Below the pieces are notes generated by a model. That model was not told where the DNA came from and did no database searches. It saw only the letters and a program-made list of their open reading frames with translations. Below, piece after piece: positions 1-7,930 of a stretch of DNA of 26,696 nt. The position numbers and the translations under genes are program-made. Origin of the DNA: Rhodoferax sp. UBA4127 (lineage in GTDB: Bacteria > Pseudomonadota > Gammaproteobacteria > Burkholderiales > Burkholderiaceae_C); contig DFWT01000097.1 of the NCBI GenBank assembly GCA_002381045.1, positions 1 to 26,696 of the forward strand, given 5' to 3'. Every line of letters starts with the position of its first letter. Positions within the stretch are counted from its first letter, which is position 1.

Positions 1-253
1 ACGGATCACCGGGCGCAGCCACGGGTGCTGGCGCGCCGTCGCCCAGATCAGGCAGCGGCTTGTCCATGAACAAGGCCACAGCGTTAGCGTCACCGTAGCC
101 GAGTTTGAAGCGCTCCATGAGCAGGCTGCGGAGCTCGCCAGTCTTGGCCAGCCCGCTGGCGGCAAGCACGGCATGCAACTGGGCAATCGTTTTGCCAGTC
201 TTGATCTGTATGTTGCGCAGCTGGGTCAGCGTGGCGGCTTGTGGGTCGGCCAT
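1..253 (-). CDS. DUF4287 domain protein, C-terminus cut by window edge
   Basis: The first 84 codons are visible, beginning MADPQAATLTQLRNIQIK and running off the left edge. The start ATG is preceded on the minus strand by AGGAGA at a 6-base spacing, so the start is well supported. The segment holding the LGYGDANAVALF signature resembles the GHGHANAVVAY segment of the small protein at 880-1101, and both fit the DUF4287 family, whose molecular role is not known. From memory, longer members carry a second domain (DUF5655) after DUF4287; the proline/alanine-rich stretch at the window edge (APAPVAAPGDP) would be the linker, but the second domain is not visible. The gene is divergent from the DUF1801 gene at 406. 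Function unknown. Confidence 0.75.
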   Translation of the reverse strand, partial: MADPQAATLTQLRNIQIKTGKTIAQLHAVLAASGLAKTGELRSLLMERFKLGYGDANAVALFMDKPLPDLGDGAPAPVAAPGDP

Positions 254-405
254 GGATGTTCTCCTTTCGGGACTGGTAAAGTGACAGCCCTGACGGGTCG
301 TGCCGGCGGGTTGAACAGCGGCATCACACGGGGACAAATCTGTTGATCAACAAATTACCATACAGGAGTGTTGCTCAGGTTCTGACAGAACTCCCTACGA
401 ACATT

Positions 406-789
406 ATGTCAACTCCGAAGTCCATCGACGAGTACATCGTTTCGGCATCTGAAGAAGTTCGGCCAGTACTTGAGAGCTTGCGCGCAACAATCAGAAAGTT
501 AGCGCCGGCTGCGGAGGAACGTATCAGCTATCGAATGCCCGCCTTCTTTTTGGATGGCGCGCTGATCTACTTCGCCGCATTCAAGTATCACATTGGAATG
601 TATCCGCCGGTAAGCGACGAGTCTTTGGTACCGCTGGTGGTCAAGTACGCAGGACCAAAAGGCAACCTTCGCTTTCCGCTGACTGAGCCCCTTCCCCTTG
701 GTCTCATACGAAGAGTCGTCAAAGCGCGTATCAAGGAGAACCGAGCACGCAAGGTTGTCGCGGGAAATGCACGGGCACTGAATGAGTAA
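406..789 (+). CDS. DUF1801 domain protein (YdhG/iron-chaperone-like fold)
   Basis: A small soluble protein of 127 residues. The pattern IDEYIVSASEEVRPVLESLR, then ERISYRMPAFFLDGALIYFAAFKYHIGMYP, then KGNLRFPLTEPLP and a basic C-terminal helix is the typical DUF1801 layout (a fold shared with bacterial relatives of frataxin, often annotated as iron chaperone). No signal peptide or membrane segment is present. I chose the ATG at 406 because the family begins close to this point; an in-frame TTG at 343 would add 21 residues that look unrelated to the family. Neither start has a strong Shine-Dalgarno. It lies between two DUF4287 genes and probably shares a transcript with the one at 880. Its function in the cell is not established; the iron role is inherited from family annotation and is uncertain. 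Confidence 0.8.
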   Translation: MSTPKSIDEYIVSASEEVRPVLESLRATIRKLAPAAEERISYRMPAFFLDGALIYFAAFKYHIGMYPPVSDESLVPLVVKYAGPKGNLRFPLTEPLPLGLIRRVVKARIKENRARKVVAGNARALNE

Positions 790-879
790 AAGTTTAGGCC
801 TGGGACCTCGCCAAGCTGCTTTTCAGACTCTGGCAGAACCGGGAAGAAGTCGACCACCAAGAATTCGAGGAGCAAAGAG

Positions 880-1101
880 ATGTCAACTGAGCCAAAGGTC
901 AAAGGCCCTGCCAGCTACTTTCCGTCCATTGAGACGAAGTACGAAAAACCAATGAGCTACTGGCTTGCTTTGGTCGATGAACGCAGTGGTTGGAAACACA
1001 TGGAAGTCGTGGAATGGCTAAAGATCGAGCATGGCATGGGACACGGCCACGCTAACGCCGTCGTCGCTTACTGCCGTGCCAAGAAGGACGCGAACAACTA
1101 A
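880..1101 (+). CDS. Small DUF4287 domain protein
   Basis: A 73-residue protein, MSTEPKVKGPASYFPSIE followed by KPMSYWLALVDER, a helical middle and GHGHANAVVAYCRAKK. This is the whole length of a stand-alone DUF4287 protein. The sequence GAGGAGC lies just upstream of the ATG and works as a ribosome binding site. It starts 90 bases after the DUF1801 gene in the same direction and is probably cotranscribed with it. The DUF4287 gene at the left edge is a distant paralogue. No enzyme motif is visible and the function is unknown. Confidence 0.8.
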   Translation: MSTEPKVKGPASYFPSIETKYEKPMSYWLALVDERSGWKHMEVVEWLKIEHGMGHGHANAVVAYCRAKKDANN

Positions 1102-1395
1102 GAACTGTGGCGAGCGATTTCAAATGCCGGCAACCGGCTGCGTAGACCGAATTTCAACGACCGTTTTCCTGAATCGCCAGCTCCCGCTTTGGGCACGTTG
1201 AAGCCCGCCATGAATGTCGGTTGCCCCGAATTTGAAAATTGGGAAATTGAACTTTGAGATGACTGGACCTGTAACCAAGGAGAGTCATTCTGTGTCCCTC
1301 CCGTCCCGTCTTGCCGGAAATCTCTCTGCTCATCGACCGCCAAGTGCAACTCCTGCCTCCTAGTCGCAATGTACGCTTTAGACCTCTGAATTAAG
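1102..1395. other. Convergent intergenic region without recognised gene
   Basis: This space separates the stop of the DUF4287 gene from the stop of the antiporter gene, which converge. Short open frames on the minus strand run into the antiporter gene in another frame and have no family resemblance or ribosome binding site, so I regard them as chance. No clear terminator hairpin with a T run was found by eye. Confidence 0.5.
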
Positions 1396-3201
1396 TCACT
1401 TTCGATTATGCGATTCACGCTCCTGTGCCATCTGCTCCTCCAACTGCTGACGACCTTGTTTGGCCACAGCAATCAGCTTGGCACTGTCGCGGTAATGCGG
1501 GTACATCTGCTCAAAGAGTTCAAGGTTGTGTTTGCGAAACCGCTGAATGCTTAGGTCGGCGGCGTCGGGTTCGAAGCCCAGCAGTTCCAGCACGTTGTGC
1601 GCACTTCGCAGGCTTGACTCAAACAGCTCTCGCTGCACCAGCATGATGTTTCTGTCCCGCAACTTGTTCCAGTGCGTCACATCACGCGCCCTAGCCACAA
1701 TCTGGAGTTTTGCAAAGTGGGCTTGTACTTGGCCAATGATCTGCAGAGACTGATCAACATCGTCGACGGCCACCACCAGGATCTTGGCAGTTTCTGCCCC
1801 CGCAGTCCGTAACAGGTCCAGCCGCGTGGCATCACCATAAAACACCCGATAGCCGAATTTGCGCGCGGTCTCAATCATTTCCGCATCGTGATCCAGCACC
1901 GTCGCGGCAATGCCGTTAGCAAGCAGCACCCGAGAGACGATTTGCCCATAACGGCCGAAGCCGGCGATGATGATGGAAGCACTTTGCGGCTCTGCAATCT
2001 CGTCCAATTTGGGCACGCCACAATTGGCATAACGGGGCAACAGCAGCCGATCAATGGCAACCAGTATCAATGGGCTGACCAGCATAGAGACGGCCACCGC
2101 CCCAATCAGCAGAGATGCTGTTTGCGTTGTGAACACATTTGCACCGGCTGCTGCTTGAAACACCACAAAGGCAAACTCACCCCCTTGAGTCAGCAGCAGG
2201 GTGAAGACCGGCCGCTCCTGATAGGGCAACTTCATCATTCGTGCCAGTCCAAAAATGACGATGCCTTTGACAGCCAAAAGGCCAACCAAGATCGCCAGCA
2301 TCTGACCGGGTGATGCAAGCAAAACACCGAAGTCAATGCTCATCCCAACAGCGATGAAAAACAGGCCGAGGAGCAAACCCTTGAATGGTTCGATGTCAGT
2401 TTCCAACTCACGGCGGTATTCGCTTTCGGCCAGCAGCACACCAGCCAGAAAAGCCCCAAGCGCCATGGAGAGCCCGACTATCTGCATTAAGGCAGCAATG
2501 CCCACCACCAAAAGCAATGACGCGGCAGTGAAGATTTCTGGCGTGTTAGACCGTGCAATCCAACGAAAGATAGGTCTCAAAGCCAGACGACCGCCAAGCA
2601 CAATGCCAGCAATCACCGCGAGGATGGTTAGGGCTTCAATCGCTTTGGCTGATGCATCTGGGGAGCTCGTTTGACCTGAAGCCACGCCCAGCAGGGGCAG
2701 GAGGGCCAGAATCGGAATGGCAGCCACGTCCTGAAACAAAAGGATGGCAAAACCCGATTGGCCGCTGGTGGTGGGCAGCAAATTGCGCTCTTTCATCACC
2801 TGCAGAGCGATGGCCGTGCTGGAGAGGGCCAAGCCGAGTCCGGACACCAAAGCTACCCGCCAACTGATACCAAACAACATGGCCACGGCAGCCAGTGCAA
2901 GGGCACAGCCAATGACCTGCGCACTCCCCCAACCAAAGATGGGGCGCCGCAGGTTCCACAGGCGCGTGGGTTCAAGTTCAAGCCCGACAAGAAACAGCAT
3001 CAGCACGACGCCAAACTCGGCAAAGTGCAGGATTTCTTGCACATCACTCACCAACCCCAATCCCCAGGGGCCGATGGCAATGCCAGCGCCAAGGTAGCCG
3101 ATGATCGAGCCCAGCCCCAATGCCTTGCTAAGTGGGACCGCAATGACGGCGGCACTTAAGTAGATAAAGCTGCTGATCAGCCAAGTGGGTATCTGTTCCA
3201 T
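1396..3201 (-). CDS. kefC: Potassium/proton antiporter of the KefB/KefC (CPA2) family
   Basis: An inner-membrane K+ efflux protein of about 601 residues, matching KefB/KefC in length. Residues 1-385 form a run of hydrophobic helices opening with MEQIPTWLISSF, and carry the family stretches GLGSIIGYLGAG, GPWGLGLVSD, EILHFAEFGVVLMLFLVGLELEP (split here by eye) and the FQD motif in the fifth to sixth helix. From about residue 408 an RCK/TrkA-N domain follows with the nucleotide-binding glycine motif GFGRYG (about 414-419), and then a helical tail. I chose the ATG at 3201 because E. coli KefC begins at the equivalent point; an ATG-containing extension to 3240 would add 13 unlikely residues. No KefF/KefG ancillary oxidoreductase is adjacent. 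In known Kef systems glutathione holds the channel closed and electrophile adducts open it; whether this member responds likewise cannot be read from the sequence. Confidence 0.9.
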   Translation of the reverse strand: MEQIPTWLISSFIYLSAAVIAVPLSKALGLGSIIGYLGAGIAIGPWGLGLVSDVQEILHFAEFGVVLMLFLVGLELEPTRLWNLRRPIFGWGSAQVIGCALALAAVAMLFGISWRVALVSGLGLALSSTAIALQVMKERNLLPTTSGQSGFAILLFQDVAAIPILALLPLLGVASGQTSSPDASAKAIEALTILAVIAGIVLGGRLALRPIFRWIARSNTPEIFTAASLLLVVGIAALMQIVGLSMALGAFLAGVLLAESEYRRELETDIEPFKGLLLGLFFIAVGMSIDFGVLLASPGQMLAILVGLLAVKGIVIFGLARMMKLPYQERPVFTLLLTQGGEFAFVVFQAAAGANVFTTQTASLLIGAVAVSMLVSPLILVAIDRLLLPRYANCGVPKLDEIAEPQSASIIIAGFGRYGQIVSRVLLANGIAATVLDHDAEMIETARKFGYRVFYGDATRLDLLRTAGAETAKILVVAVDDVDQSLQIIGQVQAHFAKLQIVARARDVTHWNKLRDRNIMLVQRELFESSLRSAHNVLELLGFEPDAADLSIQRFRKHNLELFEQMYPHYRDSAKLIAVAKQGRQQLEEQMAQERESHNRK

Positions 3202-3336
3202 GGCAATGAATGGTAAGGGCAACTGCATGCGCCAAGGCAATTACTCTGACGCCCTGCGAGTCGCGTACCGCCAATGATTTGGCGAGGGGCGAAATTACGA
3301 CTCGAAACGCATATCACTATATTTGTAGTAGCTTGT

Positions 3337-3376
3337 AGCACTTACTCAGTAAGGGCTGGGAGCCAATTTCTTATAT
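3337..3376 (+). repeat. Dispersed intergenic hairpin repeat, copy A (degenerate)
   Basis: The core AGCACTTA-CTCAG-TAAGGGCT forms an eight-base stem with one mismatch and a five-base loop. The sequence after it, GGGAGCCAATTTCTTATAT, parallels GGTAGCTATCAATTATAT of copy B at 6074-6120. This is the most diverged plus-oriented copy of the five in the window. Confidence 0.6.
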
Positions 3377-3589
3377 GGCTTTCAAGAATCTGCTGACGTA
3401 GACCACCACAGTTACGCCCAACGATGTGGGTCAGGGGCCAAGGGCAATCGCTTAGCTACTTGTTGCCCAATTGGCTCGGACTTCCTTGGCTTTAACACCG
3501 ATGAAGCCAAAGCCTGTGTGCACTGATTTCGCAACGTCATCGCACCAAAAAAATCTGTTTAACGAAAAGACCAGCACCAAAGGCGTGCT

Positions 3590-3625
3590 TTTTGTACGCA
3601 ATCAATACATTCTTTTGTACACAAT
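3590..3625 (+). promoter_or_regulatory. Two direct-repeat operator-like sites, probable GntR/FCD regulator binding sites
   Basis: TTTTGTACGCAAT at 3590-3602 and TTTTGTACACAAT at 3613-3625 differ at one base and are spaced 23 bases start to start, about two helical turns, which places them on nearly the same face of the DNA. The second contains TTGT-AC-ACAA, a palindromic half-site arrangement (TTGTnnACAA) typical of operators of FadR-type GntR regulators with an FCD domain. They lie 30-65 bases before the ATPase start and the operon encodes such a regulator at 7923-8648. The assignment to that regulator is inference. Confidence 0.55.
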
Positions 3626-3654
3626 TCTGGCACGCGATTTGCTGATGGGTGTTC

Positions 3655-4698
3655 ATGAGCCCGCAAATGCCTGCATCGAACCAGAATGCCATCGAGCTGA
3701 TCGCTCTGACCAAGCGTTATGCGCAGGGCAAGCCTGCCGTCGACAGCATCAGCCTGCGGATAGCAAGCGGAAGCTACTGTTGCCTGCTGGGTCCATCTGG
3801 TTGCGGCAAAAGCACCACGCTGCGCATGATCGCCGGGCACGAGTCGGTCACCTCAGGCGACATCCTGCTCGAGGATCGCAACATCACTGACCTGCCCGCT
3901 GCTGCCCGCGGAACCGCCATGATGTTCCAGAGCTTTGCCCTGTTTCCACACCTGAGCGCACTGGACAACGTGGCCTTCAGCCTGAAGATGAAAGGCGTGG
4001 ACAAGCCAACGCGGCACAAGCAAGCCGCCGATTTGCTGGAACGTGTAGCGATGGGCCACCTGAGCAACCGCAAACCCGCTGAGCTGTCGGGTGGACAGCA
4101 GCAGCGTGTGGCGCTGGCGCGAGCCTTGATCACCCAGCCTAGGGTCCTGTTGTTGGACGAGCCGCTGTCTGCGTTGGATCCATTCCTTCGCATTCAAATG
4201 CGTGCCGAACTTCGGCGCTGGCAAAAGGAGCTTGGTCTGACCTTCATTCACGTGACGCACTCGCAAGAGGAGGCCATGGCGCTGGCTGACACCATGGTGG
4301 TGATGAACCACGGCGTGATTGAGCAGATGGGAAGTCCACATGAGATCTACAACCGCCCCATCAGCGAGTTTGTGGCGCGCTTCATGGGTGGCCACAACGT
4401 GCTGAACACCGCTCGAGGCAAGATCAGTGTGCGCACCGACCACATGCAATTGTCTGTTGACGAACCCACCTTGGCCGATGGCTTGGGCAACAAGCGCGCA
4501 GTCATCACCGATATCGAATACCAAGGCACTTATGTGCTGATTGGACTGCAGGAGCCCGGCATGGTGCAAAACGCGGCCAGCACCGCCGAGATTTCAGTGA
4601 TGGTTCCCGAAGCCAGTTTTGATGCTCAGCCCTTTGCGCTGGGTCAGAGTGTGCAACTGCGTTGGCAGCCAGAGCTGTCACACGCATTGGTTCACTGA
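3655..4698 (+). CDS. ABC transporter ATP-binding protein, PotA-like
   Basis: The ATPase subunit of an importer, about 347 residues. The nucleotide-binding domain shows Walker A GPSGCGKST near residues 46-54, the Q-loop MMFQSFALFPH near 90, the signature LSGGQQQR near 144-151, Walker B VLLLDEPLSALD near 164-175 and the H-loop HVTHSQEEA. The C-terminal 80 residues form a TOBE-like domain, as in PotA, FbpC and related importers. The start is uncertain: GTG at 3649, ATG at 3655 and ATG at 3667 are all in frame and none has a strong ribosome binding site; I took 3655. It is the first gene of a six-gene unit that ends with a racemase-family gene at 9394. The PotA likeness defines the transporter class and not the substrate. 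Confidence 0.9.
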   Translation: MSPQMPASNQNAIELIALTKRYAQGKPAVDSISLRIASGSYCCLLGPSGCGKSTTLRMIAGHESVTSGDILLEDRNITDLPAAARGTAMMFQSFALFPHLSALDNVAFSLKMKGVDKPTRHKQAADLLERVAMGHLSNRKPAELSGGQQQRVALARALITQPRVLLLDEPLSALDPFLRIQMRAELRRWQKELGLTFIHVTHSQEEAMALADTMVVMNHGVIEQMGSPHEIYNRPISEFVARFMGGHNVLNTARGKISVRTDHMQLSVDEPTLADGLGNKRAVITDIEYQGTYVLIGLQEPGMVQNAASTAEISVMVPEASFDAQPFALGQSVQLRWQPELSHALVH

Positions 4699-4756
4699 TT
4701 TTTTCCCCCACTCTTCTCGCGAAGATTTTTTCACCAGCCCACCAGGAGTAATTGCA

Positions 4757-6064
4757 ATGTCAGATCTTTCCAAAAGCCTCACCGATGTGGTCGCTAGCGT
4801 GGCCGGCGGCGCGCTCAACGCGGCTGTGCCTCGCCGCAGTCTGCTCAAAGGAACAGCCGGCATACTTGCAGCAGGCATGTTCCCTGCCGTGCACGCACAA
4901 GAAAAAATCGTGCTGCGCTACCTCGGTACCGCCGTGAACCAGGACAAAGCCATCGGCGAAAAGTTTGAGAAAGACACCGGGATCAAGATTCAATACGTGG
5001 CGGTGACCACGGACGATGTGACCAAGCGCGCGGTGACCGCGCCAAACAGCTTCGATCTGATCGACACCGAATACTTCTCTCTCAAGAAGATCGTGCCCAC
5101 CGGCAACCTCAAGGGCATTGATGTCAAGAAGATTAAGAACGCAGACAAGATCACCACTTTGTTCACCACTGGCCAGGTGGCAGGGAAGGCTGTGGGCGAC
5201 CAAGGCACTGCACCCAAGAAGGTAATTTACCTTGAAGGCGAAAAGAGCAAGGTTTTCTCCAAAACCCCAACCCAATTCATGAGCCTGATCCCCACCGTTT
5301 ACAACGCTGACACTCTGGGTATTCGCCCCGACTTGATTAAACGTCCAATCAACTCCTGGGCCGAGTTGCTGAACCCTGAATTCAAGGGCAAGGCTGCCAT
5401 TTTGAACATCCCGTCCATCGGCATCATGGATGCCGCCATGGTGGTTGAAGCCATGGGTCTGTACAAATACCCGGACAAGGGCAACATGACCAAGAAGGAA
5501 ATTGACCTAACCATCAAGACCCTGATTGAAGCCAAAAAGGCCGGGCAATTCCGCGCGCTGTGGAAAGACTTCAATGAGTCGGTCAATCTGATGGCCTCGG
5601 GCGAAGTGGTGATCCAGTCGATGTGGTCACCCGCGGTAACGGCTGTTCGTACCAAGGGCATTGCTTGCAACTTCCAGCCTTTGAAAGAGGGCTATCGCGC
5701 CTGGGCGGCTGGTTTTGGATTGCCCGCCACGCTGTCTGGCCGCAAGCTCGATGGCGCCTACGAGTTCATCAACTGGTTTCTGGACGGCTGGGCTGGCGCG
5801 TACCTCAATCGCCAGGGTTATTACAGCGCCGTGCTGGACACTGCCAAGTCAAAGATGGAAGCCTACGAGTGGGCTTACTGGATGGAAGGCAAGGCCGCCA
5901 CGCAAGACATCAAGAGCCCCAACGGTGATGTGTTGGCCAAGGCCGGTGCAGTGCGTGACGGCGGCAGCTACGAAGCGCGGATGGGTGGCATCGCTTGCTG
6001 GAATGCAGTGATGGATGAGAACAACTACATGGTCCAGAAGTGGAACGAGTTTGTGGCGGCTTGA
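4757..6064 (+). CDS. Tat-exported ABC solute-binding protein, PotD-like
   Basis: A periplasmic binding protein of 435 residues. The ATG at 4757 has AGGAG nine bases before it. An unusually long N-terminal region precedes a twin-arginine signal, PRRSLLKG at residues 25-32, then a hydrophobic stretch and a probable cleavage site after AHA-type residues (PAVHA-QE, near 47). Export in a folded state by Tat is therefore likely. The mature part opens IVLRYLGTAVNQDKAIGEKFEKDTG (read in two pieces) and belongs to the family 1 type solute-binding proteins that serve PotABCD-like importers. It lies between the ATPase and the permeases and must be the ligand-binding subunit. The ligand is unknown; Tat-dependent export and the racemase-family gene in the operon argue against simply calling it a polyamine-binding protein. 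An upstream in-frame extension to 4619 overlaps the ATPase gene and is not needed. Confidence 0.9.
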   Translation: MSDLSKSLTDVVASVAGGALNAAVPRRSLLKGTAGILAAGMFPAVHAQEKIVLRYLGTAVNQDKAIGEKFEKDTGIKIQYVAVTTDDVTKRAVTAPNSFDLIDTEYFSLKKIVPTGNLKGIDVKKIKNADKITTLFTTGQVAGKAVGDQGTAPKKVIYLEGEKSKVFSKTPTQFMSLIPTVYNADTLGIRPDLIKRPINSWAELLNPEFKGKAAILNIPSIGIMDAAMVVEAMGLYKYPDKGNMTKKEIDLTIKTLIEAKKAGQFRALWKDFNESVNLMASGEVVIQSMWSPAVTAVRTKGIACNFQPLKEGYRAWAAGFGLPATLSGRKLDGAYEFINWFLDGWAGAYLNRQGYYSAVLDTAKSKMEAYEWAYWMEGKAATQDIKSPNGDVLAKAGAVRDGGSYEARMGGIACWNAVMDENNYMVQKWNEFVAA

Positions 6065-6073
6065 TAAGAAATT

Positions 6074-6120
6074 GGCCTCTAGCCCTTACTAAATAAGGGC
6101 TGGTAGCTATCAATTATATA
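6074..6120 (+). repeat. Dispersed intergenic hairpin repeat, copy B (inside the operon)
   Basis: The element begins GGCCTCTAG like copy E and contains the perfect eight-base stem AGCCCTTA (6081-6088) and TAAGGGCT (6094-6101) around the loop CTAAA, followed by GGTAGCTATCAATTATATA. It fills almost the whole space between the binding-protein stop (6064) and the permease start (6129). A hairpin at this place can stabilise the upstream mRNA or reduce read-through, which would give more binding protein than permease; this role is inference. Confidence 0.75.
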
Positions 6121-6128
6121 AACTCAGC

Positions 6129-7040
6129 ATGAACACTAGCGCGGCATCTCCCGCATCAGCGGCAGTGGTCACAGGCCGCAATCTGGCGGCCTGGTGGCAG
6201 GCCATGCCACTCACGCTGGTGTTCGTGCTGTTTTTCTTGGTGCCCTTAGTGCTGATCGGCATGGTCAGCTTTTGGGATTTCAATGAGTACGAACTGCTGC
6301 CAGCCTTCACTGGTAAACATTACCTGGCCATCTTTGACGGGTGCAGTAACACCACGGACATGTGCGTCACTTTCAAGACCTACTTGTCCACCTTCAAATT
6401 CAGTTTTCTGGTTTGGCTGATCACGCTGGTGATTGGTTTCACCGTGTCTTATTTTCTGGCGTTTTATGTGCGCTCCAGCGGCGTGCAAACTATGTTGTTC
6501 GTGCTGTGCACCATCCCGTTCTGGACCAGCAATGTGATCCGTATGATTTCCTGGGTTCCCCTCTTGGGTCGCAATGGTCTGGTCAACCAGAGTCTGATCA
6601 GCGCAAGATTGATCGACACGCCAATAGAGTGGTTGCTGTTCTCTGATTTTTCGGTCGTACTGGCGTTTGTTCACCTGTACACCATGTTCATGATCGTGCC
6701 GATTTTCAACAGCATGATGCGCATTGACCGCAGCTTGATTGAGGCTGCCAACGACAGTGGCGCCTCAGCCTGGCAAACGCTATGGAACGTGATCGTGCCG
6801 CTGAGCCGCACCGGCATCATCATCGGCTCTATCTTTGTTATCACCATCGTGATGGGCGACTTTGTGACCATTGGCGTGATGGGCGGTCAGCAGATTGCCT
6901 CGGTCGGCAAGATCATTCAGGTGCAGACCTCCTACCTCCAGTTTCCATTGGCAGCAGCCAACGCCGTGATTTTGCTAAGCATCGTGCTCATGATCATCTG
7001 GGCGCTGACCCGCCTTGTCGACATTCGCAAGGAACTCTGA
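6129..7040 (+). CDS. ABC transporter permease, PotB-like
   Basis: An inner-membrane subunit of 303 residues with about six hydrophobic helices; the first follows ARNLAAWWQ-like residues near 25-45. The cytoplasmic EAA loop, which docks on the ATPase, reads EAANDSGASAWQTLWNVIVP near residues 205-224 and is intact. The start ATG lies eight bases after repeat copy B and has no recognisable Shine-Dalgarno, so its translation may be weak or coupled. Its stop is two bases before the second permease. It forms the heterodimeric channel with the product of 7043-7930. Confidence 0.9.
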   Translation: MNTSAASPASAAVVTGRNLAAWWQAMPLTLVFVLFFLVPLVLIGMVSFWDFNEYELLPAFTGKHYLAIFDGCSNTTDMCVTFKTYLSTFKFSFLVWLITLVIGFTVSYFLAFYVRSSGVQTMLFVLCTIPFWTSNVIRMISWVPLLGRNGLVNQSLISARLIDTPIEWLLFSDFSVVLAFVHLYTMFMIVPIFNSMMRIDRSLIEAANDSGASAWQTLWNVIVPLSRTGIIIGSIFVITIVMGDFVTIGVMGGQQIASVGKIIQVQTSYLQFPLAAANAVILLSIVLMIIWALTRLVDIRKEL

Positions 7041-7042
7041 GC

Positions 7043-7930
7043 ATGAATACGGACAAACGCTCACTTGGTTTTTGGTTGCTTGCAGCTTTCTTTGCTGCTT
7101 TTGTGCTGTTTCTCTATGGCCCGATGCTGGTCATCGTGGTGCTGAGTTTTCAGGGCCCCGAGGGCGGTCTGACCTTTCCCCTGCGAGGAATATCTCTGCA
7201 TTGGTTCGCCAAGTTGGTCGAGGGTCTGGGTGTGGTGGATATTGGCGCAGCCCTCAAGCGATCTTTGGCGCTGGGCACCGCAGTGATGGCGCTCACCGTG
7301 CTGTTTTCAGTATTGGCCGGGCTGGCCTTTCGCAAAAAGCTCGCGGGTGGCAATGCCTTGTTTTACGTCGTGGTGGCCAGTCTGATCATGCCGTCCATCA
7401 TTGTGTCTTTGGGCATCGGGCTTGAATTTCGGCTGCTTGATACCGCATTGAAGTGGGCCTTGGAGTACATGGGTATGACCAGCACACTTGAGAACTACGG
7501 CACCTCACTGGGTTTGTTCACCTCGGCCCTGGGCGCACATCTGACATGGACACTGCCGTTTGGTCTGCTGATCATGTTCGCCGTGTTCAACCGATTCAAC
7601 CCAGCGTATGAGGAGGCCGCCCGCGATCTGGGCGCCACCCCCTGGCAAGGCTTTGCCCATGTGGTGCTGCCGTTGATTGCCCCCTCCGTGGTTGGCATCG
7701 GGATGTTCGGCTTCACCCTGAGTTGGGACGAGATCGCACGTACTTCTCAAGCCATTGGCGATGTCAACACCCTGCCACTTGAACTCCAGGGCTTAACCAC
7801 CACCGTTACCACACCTGCCATTTACGCCTTGGGAACAGTCACCACGGTCATATCATTCGGGGTCATGGGCCTGGCAATCGGTCTGGCCTGGTGGTTAAAA
7901 AAGAGACAACAGCGGGGATCGCATGAGTGA
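7043..7930 (+). CDS. ABC transporter permease, PotC-like
   Basis: The second membrane subunit, 295 residues, beginning MNTDKRSLGFWLLAAFFAAF (first transmembrane helix). The EAA loop EEAARDLGATPWQGFAHVVL is intact. The ATG at 7043 follows the preceding stop by two bases (GGAACTCTGAGC supplies a GGA-type ribosome binding site within the upstream gene), showing translational coupling; a longer in-frame extension to 6782 lies wholly inside the first permease in another frame and is not real. Its last eight bases overlap the start of the GntR regulator gene. Confidence 0.9.
   Translation: MNTDKRSLGFWLLAAFFAAFVLFLYGPMLVIVVLSFQGPEGGLTFPLRGISLHWFAKLVEGLGVVDIGAALKRSLALGTAVMALTVLFSVLAGLAFRKKLAGGNALFYVVVASLIMPSIIVSLGIGLEFRLLDTALKWALEYMGMTSTLENYGTSLGLFTSALGAHLTWTLPFGLLIMFAVFNRFNPAYEEAARDLGATPWQGFAHVVLPLIAPSVVGIGMFGFTLSWDEIARTSQAIGDVNTLPLELQGLTTTVTTPAIYALGTVTTVISFGVMGLAIGLAWWLKKRQQRGSHE

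Larger units (their letters stand above)
3202..3654. other. Intergenic region between kefC and the ABC transporter operon
   Basis: About 450 bases without a credible gene, lying between divergent genes. It contains one copy of the dispersed hairpin repeat (3337-3376) and, nearer the ABC operon, two operator-like sites (3590-3625), both listed separately. One open frame starting at 3471 runs through the region but reads into the ATPase gene out of frame, so I do not call it. Promoters for both flanking transcription units should lie here; I could not assign a convincing -35/-10 pair. Confidence 0.6.

Noticed and set aside
1098..1472. 124-codon minus-strand open frame at the 3' end of kefC
   Set aside because: It overlaps the antiporter coding region in another frame, has no ribosome binding site and resembles no family.
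3853..4569. 238-codon open frame antisense to the ABC ATPase gene
   Set aside because: It lies wholly opposite a gene with intact Walker and signature motifs, is rich in His and Gln as antisense frames of such genes are, and has no ribosome binding site or family likeness.
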